Below, piece after piece: positions 1-7,986 of a DNA stretch of 16,628 nt (position 1 is the stretch's first letter; every line of letters starts with the position of its first letter). The position numbers were made by a program, and so were the translations under genes. Location of the stretch: NCBI GenBank assembly GCA_001598975.1, contig BBXU01001353.1, positions 1 to 16,628 on the forward strand. Direction: 5' to 3'. Source of the stretch: Parachlorella kessleri (taxonomy: Eukaryota; Chlorophyta; Trebouxiophyceae; Chlorellales; Chlorellaceae). A model generated the notes under the pieces. The model had not been told where the DNA came from, did not search any database, and worked only from the letters and a program-made list of their open reading frames with translations.

Positions 1-223
1 GGGGGGGCGGTGGCTAGCATCTGCTGTTGTTGTTGTTGCTGCTGCTGCTGCTGCGCTGCGTCACGGTACAGTGCCGCCGTGGGCTGGCCGGTCTCGGTGT
101 ACATCCTGAGGGTCTTCTGTGGCGGGCATGGGTGGCAGGCAGGTGCCATGAAGGAGCCATGTGCAGGAAGGTTGCGCCGAGGCGAGGGTGTGACTTCTGC
201 CATGTGCTGTGCCTGCTGTGCAG
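1..223 (+). other. Intron sequence of the V-ATPase subunit d gene (partial)
   Basis: This stretch lies directly before the first recognisable V-ATPase exon and ends in a pyrimidine-rich TGTGCAG acceptor (AG at 222-223). None of its reading frames continues the conserved subunit d sequence upstream, so I read it as the 3' part of an intron. It holds a TGY trinucleotide run at 22-54. The preceding exons lie outside the window. Confidence 0.65.
22..54. repeat. TGT/TGC trinucleotide microsatellite
   Basis: Eleven consecutive TGY units: one TGC, four TGT, then six TGC. The tract lies in the inferred intron of the V-ATPase subunit d gene. On the opposite strand it would read as CAA/CAG, but no gene is supported there. 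Such tracts are common and length-variable in green algal nuclear genomes. Confidence 0.9.
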
Positions 224-772
224 CTGGGGCTGGGGGAGACCCAGATGATGGACAAGATTCTGTACGAGGAGGAGGTGCGGCGGTGCATCGAGACCTACGA
301 GCAGCAGTTCCACTACGGGGTCTTCTACGCTTACATGAAGCTCAGGTGGGTGCAGGGCTGCCGGGGTGGCTGGGTGACGCGGTGGTGCATGGATGAGTGT
401 GTACTGTGAGCAGCTGGCAAGCTGTTTCCTTGTGTGTGGCTCATGTTCCGGGAATCAGCCTCTTTGTGAGGCTGCGCAGCATGGCATGCCTTGGTTCTGG
501 CACCCTGAGTGCCTTGCGGCCTGCCTAGAGCACGGATGCACTGCCTGGCATACATACCTTGGTCAGCACTGGCCTAGGGTGCCTATACCTTTTGCGCCCA
601 GCATCCTGTGGTAATGGGTCGTGATCCGGCAGCAGGCTGGACTTGATTGTGCTGCGCTCTGGTCTCTGCTCCACGCAGGGAACAGGAGCTGCGGAATGTG
701 CTGTGGGCGGCCGAGTGTGTGGCGCAGGACCAGAAGGGGCGCATCAGCGACGGCATTGTCACCACCTTCTGA
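224..772 (+). CDS. VHA-d: V-type proton ATPase subunit d, C-terminal part (partial at 5' end)
   Basis: Two exons, 224-345 and 679-772, are joined across a 333-bp GT-AG intron; the split codon AG|G encodes Arg. They encode the last about 72 residues and end at TGA 770-772. Subunit d is the membrane-peripheral V0 subunit that caps the proteolipid c-ring and couples it to the central stalk of the vacuolar proton pump. Diagnostic stretches are YEEEVRRC, the highly conserved QQFHYGVFYAYMKLREQE, then LWAAECVAQDQKGRI and the C-terminus IVTTF; plant and animal subunit d proteins also end shortly after this block in a hydrophobic residue pair plus Phe. The N-terminal about 280 residues lie left of the window. 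The first visible exon starts in phase 0 after a TGTGCAG acceptor. Nothing suggests it is broken. Identification rests on remembered family sequence. Confidence 0.93.
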
Positions 773-2191
773 GCAGGCCTTCCGTTCTTTGGTGTCTGGT
801 GTCTGTGGTCATCCTGTTATAACCTTCACTTCAACCCAATCTCTTTTGGGTCAGCGACTGTTGCTATCGAGCTGGGAGGACCCAAGATGTGGCAAAGCCT
901 TCTGGCGCTTGAGGCTTGTTTCTGTGCTTCTTGTTCGCTCTTCTCCAAGAGGGCATGTAGATCATGAACGTGCTTTGCGCTGGTAAGGTATATGCAGGTA
1001 GGCAGCCTGGTTGGTACCCCTGCTGGATGTCACTGGTTACCAAGTGTGCGCAGGCGGTAGCGAGGTCAGCGTAATGCACAGTCATTCTATGGTTGACAGC
1101 TTTGATTGTAATGCTTTAAACCAGTCGTGCTCTAGCAAGAAGGTTGTTGATGGTGGCAGGCACTGCGAATAGAGGTGAGGTAAAGGTGAGCTGCACTGAC
1201 AGGGCTGATGCACTTGTGCTCTTGGGCATCCTGACTCCAAACCCAGGAGGGCTTTTGAGACAAGCTAGGGCCACTAGATCAGCAGATGAAGCGGGGGAAC
1301 AGATGAAGCAGGGACAAGGCTAAACGCCTGAAAGAAAGGAAGCCAGCATTAGTTTCCTTTTCTTCCATTCGTCCCTTGATAAAACTTGGAGACAACTGCA
1401 AACGCACCTTGCAAACCGCGCTAACAAGTAACAGCTTCCTGTCTGCGACACATGCAGTAGCTGCGGCCTGGCAGCTTTTATTGCAGGGCTGAGCAGAAAC
1501 TGGCAAGGCTGTCCACCCAGCACTGGCCGGGGTGCTGATGTTCATTTCTGATAGGTGTCTGGTAAAGGCGGCAGGCTGTGCGGATCAGCGAGGTGTACAC
1601 ATGTGGGCATGCTGGACTGACAGGTGTTCCTCTGAAATGTCCTCGCAAAGGAAGTGGGTTGCAGGAATCCCCTGGTGACCACCGCAGCAGCTTTCGAGTA
1701 TGGAGATAGGGCTCAGCACATGTACATTCACATGGCATTCAATCAAACGAGCTAGCATGGTGCCAGGGAGTCCACCCGCCAGGCGGGCCGTTCGGTTCAG
1801 CGCCCTACCCGCGGACACAAGGCAGGCCAGAGATGGCACCAGCGCCACGCTGGCGTGTGGGCTGCCAGCTCAAGCAAGAGCCATGAGTGCAAAGTCAGCC
1901 TACTTGCAGGCTGCGTCTTGACAGTTCACACATAAAATATCAGTCTGAACAGCCGACAAAAATTGTGGGGGCTTGGCAAGTACAATAGAGAGGCAGCTCT
2001 CAGACAACCACAGTGGGTGAAAACAGTGTCACATAGCTAGCCGCAGTGGCACCTACAGCAGCGGAGCAGCGGCCCCCCCTCTCAGTGTCTTCTCAACACC
2101 GCCCCGCCGAGCAGTGCCAACGCGGGCCGGCCGGAAGGTAGCAAGGCGCCAAAACTGGCTGCTAGCTAGCTGGCTGTGCTGTGCCGGCAGA
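773..2191. other. Gene-free region between convergent genes
   Basis: The region lies between the V-ATPase stop codon (plus strand) and the plastocyanin stop codon (minus strand). It should contain the 3' UTRs of both genes. I saw no open frame with recognisable domains, no tRNA-like structure and no transposon ends. The only small repeats noticed are a direct repeat of CAGATGAAGC at 1283-1292 and 1300-1309 and GCTAGC-type palindromic bits near 2160-2172. I found no TGTAA on the minus strand near the plastocyanin stop, so that gene may use a variant signal. Confidence 0.7.
1107..1111 (+). terminator. Candidate polyadenylation signal TGTAA for the V-ATPase subunit d gene
   Basis: TGTAA is the usual near-upstream polyadenylation element of chlorophycean green algae. 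This copy lies on the sense strand 335 nt after the V-ATPase stop codon and is the first such motif I see there. It implies a 3' UTR of roughly 350 nt. Transcript 3' ends would be needed to confirm it. Confidence 0.55.
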
Positions 2192-3122
2192 TTACTGGAC
2201 GGTGATCTTGCCAACCATGCCAGCGCCCTGATGGGGAGCGCAGTAGTAGCCATAGGTGCCGGGGGTGGACAGCTTGAGGCTGTACTTCTCGCCGGGGGCG
2301 TTGAAGGTGTCCTCGTTGGAGATGGCATCGGCATCAACGCCAGACTGCAGAGCGCAAAGCAAGCTCAGGTTGACGGTGCTTGCCCCCATACAAAGCCTGT
2401 ATACGTCGTCTCCAACAAAGCCCATCACACGTGTTATAGCGGCGTGTTTCCCTGAAGGGAAGGCTTGCACCGCAAGTGCCCAGACCACGCTCAGCTCCCT
2501 CTAGTGGATGGGCCCGGGACGGCTGCTCTGCTTACCGGGACCTCATCCTCGTCGAAGATGATGTTGTGAGGGAAGCCAGCGTTGTTCACCCAGGTGATCT
2601 CCTCGCCGGCAGACACAGTCACGTTGGCGGGCTCAAACACCAGAGCACCTGCAACGAGCAGCCACTTATATCAGATCAAACGCTCCGTATAGCAACCAAG
2701 TTGGACCACATTACCGGCCAACAAATCGCACACCTTCCTGTCCATAGTCATATCACCCTCCCAGGGGACTCCAAAGTGAAACAGCGCCCCACCTACTGGC
2801 AGGCCTCATGCTTGCCTGCCACCAGTCACCAGGCCCACGTCCAGCCACACAATGCGCTGATCAGTACGTAATTAGCTGCCTCCCACTGTAGTTCAACGGT
2901 TCTACACAGAGGCAGGCGCGCACCGTTGTCAGCGCCCATCTTGATGGTGGCAGCGTTGGCCGACAGGGCCAGAGCCAGGGAGGCGACGGACACACCGGCA
3001 GCCTTGGCGACCTTGGCCACCTCGGTGCGCAGGGAGGCGGAGACGGCCACCTTGGCGGGGCGGACGGAGGCCCTCTGGGCAGCAGACACCTTGATGGTGG
3101 TGGCGCGCATGGTGGAAGCCAT
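2192..3122 (-). CDS. PETE: Plastocyanin precursor, chloroplast thylakoid lumen
   Basis: Plastocyanin is the soluble type-I copper protein that carries electrons from cytochrome b6f to photosystem I in the thylakoid lumen. Minus-strand exons are 3122-2924, 2648-2536 and 2344-2192 (introns 275 and 191 bp, all GT-AG), giving 154 aa and ending in TAA. Residues 1-57 form a bipartite transit peptide: a basic, Ser/Ala-rich stroma-targeting part, then a hydrophobic segment ([11 protein letters not shown]) ending in an Ala-X-Ala cleavage site before ATIKMG. The mature protein is 97 aa, as usual for chlorophytes. Copper ligands are His94, Cys139, His142 and Met147 (mature H37, C82, H85, M90; C84, H87, M92 in plant numbering), in GFPHN and [11 protein letters not shown]. 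The acidic DEDE patch at mature 42-45, used to dock cytochrome f and PSI, is intact. In related algae the gene or protein responds to copper. Intron placement rests on frame and consensus; the identity is secure. Confidence 0.97.
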
Positions 3123-3443
3123 TGCTATCGTTTGGATGGAGGTGTTGCTTGCTTGTTGAGGGACTAGTTCGATCGCGCTTGCCTGCGTGCCTTATGTTGT
3201 GGTAGATCGCTCTCATCCCTATCCTCCCCGCCATGGGCTACCCGCCAAGAGCTTGCTCGAGCAAGCATTCCCATCCCAAACAAAGCCACGCCACAATGCA
3301 AAAGCGCTTTGTGAACAGGTACGCAAACATGGCACCAGTAATACAAACAAAAAGAACCTAGCCAGTGTAGCGTGTTTCGAAAACCAAGAAGTTTTAAGTC
3401 CCAGATCTTCAAGACCACAACACTGTTCGTGCTGCTAACGCCT
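3123..3443 (-). promoter_or_regulatory. Upstream region of plastocyanin, overlapping the TTC1 3' UTR
   Basis: These 321 bp separate the plastocyanin start codon from the stop codon of the next gene, which is on the same strand, so the interval must hold both the TTC1 3' end and the plastocyanin promoter and 5' UTR. I see no strong TATA box; a weak TATA-like ACATAAGG (minus strand) lies near 3190-3197. A perfect 16-bp palindrome lies at 3251-3266. One GTAC, the core of the green algal copper-response element bound by the SBP regulator Crr1, lies at 3319-3322, about 200 bp upstream of the ATG. A 4-bp core alone is weak evidence. Confidence 0.5.
3251..3266. repeat. Perfect 16-bp palindrome upstream of plastocyanin
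   Basis: GCTTGCTCGAGCAAGC equals its own reverse complement and centres on CTCGAG. It lies about 130 bp upstream of the plastocyanin ATG on the promoter side. It could be a binding site for a dimeric regulator or could form a small hairpin in the TTC1 3' UTR. Function is inferred from position only. Confidence 0.85.
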
Positions 3444-5146
3444 TCACTGACCAAACTTGATGCTGTACGATCCTGTAGTGGGGTCCTTCTCAGCCTTGAA
3501 GTTGTCAAGAGACATGCCGAACTTGCCCAAGATGGTGTTGCCTAGGTCCTTGAGCTTGCCTGCACAAGGGTTGTGTGCAGCAGCGTGGAACATCCGGTGT
3601 TAAGTCTCGGTGCCAAGGAAGCCCACCACGTTTTGATCCAACGTTCTTCACCTATCCTGCGCACTGAAAACTTACGCAACACAAATGGCTGTTTTAGTTG
3701 CCAACTACCGCCGATGGAAGAACCCCTGCCTGATCCAAGCTATCTTTGTGTGGACTTCACAATCTCAACGGGCTAGGAGTGCTCACCTAGCATCTCTTCC
3801 TTTAGTTTTTCCCGCCGCTCCAGAACCGTGGGCTCCAGCCGCTGGACCACTTTTGTGGCAACTACGTTGCCGGGCTCTAGCTCCAACACCTGGTTACAAC
3901 GCGGGAGCAGCACAAGTTAGTTAGTTCAGCCCAGCTCTCACTCCCTATTCGCACTACCTGCCACCCACATGGACAGCAGGGGGACTGGAATACCGGGCAA
4001 GTTATAGAAAAGCTTGGTCCTGCGGCCTGCATACCGCAGACAAGCCAGGGCATATATGTTGAGGAGGTAGGAACTACGCGACTGCCTGCCCAAGCCGTCA
4101 TGTGCCCAGGCACACAGCCTCACCATCTATTGCCCTGCTGCTACACGGACCCACCTTCTGGGCATCTGCTAGCGCGCGCTCCAAGTCATCTAGCTCTTCA
4201 TACGCACTGCTTCTCCGAAGCAGAACCTTGGTATAGGAGGGGTTGAGCTCCAGCGCTGCTGAGCAATCCTGAGCTGCATCTGCAAACTGCCGGAGCTTGA
4301 GCTGGCATGCAGCCCTGTTGCCATGGTAGACTGCGCGCTCACTGGCTGCTGACTCTGGTGCTACTTCAAGAGCCTCTGCATACTTTCCCTGCACTTAGGG
4401 CAGAACACCAGGCTGGAACAGGGGATCATCACTGAGGGCCTGTTGTATTCAAGCTGGTGCCTAAGCAGGTTCAAAGACACCCTGGGTGCAAGCAGCGGCC
4501 AACATCGACGAAAAGGAGGTGCCTGTCGTTGAGTGGGAGGATGTGCATGGGGGGATAAGCTCTATCCTGTACCAGCACCCGGGGGGCTGCGTCGAGCAGG
4601 ATTCGGCGCGCGACTAGTCATCGGCCGTACCAGCGGCAGGTCTAAACAGACTCTGATCTATCTCTTATACTGCTCATTTATCAGTGCCTATTCCAGCACA
4701 GGTAAAATGCAGCGGCACCAAGAAGGGCACACCCGCACATTGCTAAATGATCGATGCTTCCCACGGCAATTTGCTCACCAGGGCCTCCTCAAACCTCCCG
4801 CTTCCAAAGAGAGCGTTGCCTTCTGATTTGAGCGCTTCAGCCCTTTCGAGCCCTAACTGCACGGCATGGTGATCGAGAGTTTTCGTTTGCTCGGACAGTC
4901 AATAAAACGCTTTCTTTCTTACAGAGCACTGTGGGCTGGAGTGCAACGCACCCTGGCAGCGTCGCTGTCTTCTTGCCCCGGCTGGAGATCACTCTCAGCC
5001 TCCTCGTTCTCTTCTGGGGAGGGTGCTGCAGCTTGCTGCTCCCCGCTGGTCGCAGTATTTGCCTTTTCTTGCTCAGTATGCAAGCTGGTCCCCGGCTGTG
5101 CGTCCTTGGTGTCCTGTTCAGTAATATCTTCAATCACCACCGTCAT
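3444..5146 (-). CDS. TTC1: Tetratricopeptide repeat protein 1-like co-chaperone
   Basis: TTC1-type proteins are small TPR adaptors thought to bind Hsp70/Hsp90 tails. Five minus-strand exons are 5146-4952, 4856-4779, 4388-4155, 3889-3787 and 3559-3444, joined by GT-AG introns of 95, 390, 265 and 227 bp, giving 241 aa and ending in TGA. Residues 1-65 are an acidic, low-complexity leader. Three TPR units follow at about 72-105 (EGNALFGSGRFEEAL, KYAEALEV), 110-143 (YHGNRAACQLKL, ALELNPSY) and 144-177 (LLRRSSAYEELDDLERAL, LELEPGN). The C-terminal part has the family signature KLKEEMLGKLKDLGN, then FGMSLDNFK and TGSYSIKF, which separates TTC1 from other TPR proteins. The first ATG is used; exon 1 ends at AGG|GTGCGT because the frame otherwise stops about ten codons on. 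It is transcribed away from the UBP26-like gene across a 239-bp spacer. Confidence 0.92.
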
Positions 5147-5385
5147 GGCAAGCCGCAGTGACGGACGTGCAAAGCAGATAGTAAGGCTGCAACAAATATT
5201 TGGAACAGGTGTGCAATAAACAATGAAATGTACTCCAGCTTGGCAGCAATCCTCCCGCCAGTTCGCCTAGGCACAAAAGAACAGGCAGTGTCGTACATCC
5301 CACTATATATAAAACAGCTTGAACTGCTTATCTGCTTCATCATGCTGGTTTTCACGCTCTGATCGAGTCATCACCAGCGGGCACT
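5147..5385. promoter_or_regulatory. Divergent promoter between TTC1 and the UBP26-like gene
   Basis: Only 239 bp separate the two start codons, so the genes very likely share a bidirectional promoter and both 5' UTRs fit inside it. A TATA box for the rightward gene lies at 5304-5314. The leftward side has no clear TATA; an AT-rich patch lies around 5191-5232. Shared control of the two genes is inferred from layout alone. Confidence 0.65.
5304..5314 (+). promoter_or_regulatory. TATA box for the UBP26-like gene
   Basis: TATATATAAAA lies 72 bp upstream of the ATG at 5386, leaving room for a transcription start about 30 bp downstream and a 5' UTR of about 40 nt. It is a strong match to the eukaryotic TATA consensus and stands out against GC-rich surroundings. 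Confidence 0.6.
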
Positions 5386-7986
5386 ATGAAGAGGGCCCGA
5401 GGTGGTGGCAAAGGCAAGGCCAAAGCGGCAACTCAAGTGCAGCACCTGTCTGGGACAGAGGCCCTGCAAATCAAGCAGATCATCGACGCAGGGGGCCAGC
5501 CAGACCTACACACTCTCCTCTCCCTGCTCAACTCGGCTGCACCTTGTGAGGAGCTGTATGCTGGCTGCAAGGTGAACAGGTTGATACCCTGGAATTGTAA
5601 CCTTTCGGCAGCTCCCAGGCTGGGATGCGGTGCCGTGGGAGGTGATGCGGTAGCCCACAGGCGGGACGCAGGCGGTGAAGAGCGTGTGCAAGCGCAGGCC
5701 TGGTGCTGCTGCCTGCAGGGTAAGAGTGGCAATGCCAACTGCCTGTGTGGACTCGTCCCCAACCCAGGAGCCAGCCGGCGCTCAGGATTGTGGGCCAAGC
5801 AGCCCGCAGCGGTTGCAGAGCTGGGGCAGGACCCTGCCACGCTCAAGCGGGAGGTGTGTGCCAGCCATTGCGAGCCCCCTGGCTGCCGACTCTGGGCTGC
5901 AGCATAACACTGCCAGCAGAGTTAGCAAAACCCAGCCATGGCTTGCTTCTCGCCTGCAGACTTCGGGGCAGGCCTATGGCAGTGGCTCTAGCTCTTGCTG
6001 TGCTTGCCCTACTGTCCAACGCGCTCTTCTTCGCATTCTTGGTGTGCAGAAGCTAGAACATCCGGTGGGGTTGCGCAACCTGGGCAACACCTGCTATGTC
6101 AACAGCGTGCTCCAGTGCCTCTTTGCCAACCAGGCCTTCCGTCGCGCCGTCTACGCTGTGCGCCCGCCTCTGGCGGAGCAGCCGGTGGTGAAGGAGCTTA
6201 GGTCAGCGCTGGGTTGTACATGGGGGGTGTTATAAGCGTGATGTGATAGCATAGCGCTCCATGTTGGCGAGGCAAACGACGCTCCGTGGGTAATACCACA
6301 ATGGCAGCAACTCGCAAGCCGCTTGCGAGTTGCTGCCGGCAGCCCCGTCGCAATATACGCACGCATTCGAGGCTTGCCTTTGCTGCAGACTTTGCGTACC
6401 ACACAACTCATGCATGGGACACCTGGGGCGGGAGGTACCATCAGCACGCTCACAAACCTGCCCCCTTTCTGCTGCCGTTTCTCACAGGCAGCTATTTGTG
6501 GAGCTGGAGTGCGGCGCCACCAGCCCTGTAGACCCGCAGCCGCTGGTTGGGTCTCTGCAGCTGGACCACGGGGTGCAGCAGGACGGGCAGGAGTTCATGA
6601 AACTGCTGCTCACGCTGCTGGAGGCGCAGTTTGCGCGGCAGCCTGACCTGCGAGATGTCATACCGGTAGGTTGGTGCCGGGTGGGCTGTTAGGGGCAGGG
6701 TGGTTCTTCTGACGGCTAACAAAGCAAGTAGTGGTATATGGGAAGGTGTTGTATGTGGCGCCAAGCCCGCTGGCATGCCGGCAGAGAGGGAGAGAGGCGC
6801 AAGCACTGTAGCGGCGGCCTTGACTCCTGCACAGATCTCGCTCCGCCCAGGGGTGGGCAGCGTTCCGTGGCTGACGCCCTTGGACAGCCGGGCCAGGGCT
6901 ATTCGTCGGCGGGCTATGCGTCGGCGGGACCCCTTTCTCTACGCTGCTACAATGCTAATGTTCCCTGCAGAGCCTGTTCCGCGGCCAGTCTGGGTACGAG
7001 ACCGTGTGCCAGGTGTGCCAGCGGCCATCTGAGAGCAGCAGCCGCTCTGTCAGCTTCTACGAGCTGGACCTACCGGTCAAGGGCTTCACGTCCTTGCAGG
7101 GTGAGGATGCACATCCGGAGGCACCTTCCCAGGTACTTCTGTATGCTGCTAACCAGCCTTTTCAGGGGCTGAACTTGTATTCTGATGGGCATCTGCCCTA
7201 AGACCCTGCTGCCTGCTTAACACCAGCATCTCTAGTATATGCCCTTACTCAAGCTTCTACCTTGCACCTGCTTGCTGTAGATTCCCTGAGCACCCTGCTG
7301 GCCCCAGAGTTCCTTTGCGGCGACAACCAGTACAGCTGCGACTTTTGCGCGGCCAAGGTGGACGCCACACGCCAACTGCGGCTGCGGGCGCTGCCGCCCA
7401 TGCTGTGCCTCTCGCTGCAGCGCTTTGTGTTTGACTACAATGTAAGGGGTGCTCGCTAGCGTTCCGGCGACTGAGGCTGGCTTTGTACTTGGATCAGCCA
7501 GCCCCACTGCCACGCATCTGCATCGGCTGGACCCGCGCACCACTGGGAGTGTTGGTAGCATGGCATTGCTGCTTGGGGGAATGGGGTCGTTTGAGGTTCC
7601 CTGGTCGGAGTTGTTGAGCATGTTGCTGCTGGTAGGAACACTTGGCGACTCTGGGGATCCACACCATTGCGGACCAAGGGAAATTAAAGGCAGGTCCTCC
7701 TATGGTGGTGCTGTGTGTGAGCGGAGTTGCTAGTGACCAACAGTTGGACCACGGCCCCCCACTCGCTTCCTGCAACCTACCTGTGTGCTGCTGCAGAAGA
7801 TGGACCGTGTGAAGGCCAACAACAAGTTTGCCTTCCCGCTCGTCCTAGACATGGCACACCACCTGGGCGCCAGTGGACAGCAGGCAAAGCAGGGCCAGGG
7901 GGCTGCTGCTGCTGCAGAACCGCTGCTGTACGACTTGGTGGCAATCCTTATACACAAAGGGGGCAGCGCCATGCACGGCCACTATG
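5386..7986 (+). other. UBP26-like gene: N-terminal Cys cluster and first part of the USP catalytic domain
   Basis: Exons 1-7, residues 1-377. Cys54, Cys61, Cys70 and Cys72 form the small N-terminal cluster typical of USP48/UBP26, followed by GLVPNPGASRRSGLW. The Cys box is at about 112-135 with nucleophile Cys122. The QQD box is LDHGVQQDGQEF in exon 4, giving the usual Gln and Asp. CxxC pairs at 230/233 and 280/283 are the USP zinc-finger ligands; all four cysteines are kept, so metal binding is likely retained. LSLQRFVFDYN and LVAILIHKGG lead to the His box at 374-381. The nearly complete motif set argues for an active enzyme. Confidence 0.9.

Noticed and set aside
1..409. Overlapping frames around the TGY repeat, with poly-Cys or poly-Leu translations
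   Set aside because: Their composition comes from the trinucleotide repeat; only the frame with the subunit d motif from 224 is supported.
773..2191. Search for a transposon, tRNA or small gene in the convergent intergenic region
   Set aside because: No terminal inverted repeats, no cloverleaf arms and no domain-bearing frame were seen; a database search could still find a weak repeat.
4389..4778. Possible extra gene in the 390-bp intron 2 of TTC1
   Set aside because: The open frame there has no motif, and the TPR sequence joins in phase across the intron on the minus strand.
5433..5846. Minus-strand open frame of 137 codons
   Set aside because: Antisense to exons 1-2, where the conserved Cys cluster is read on the plus strand.
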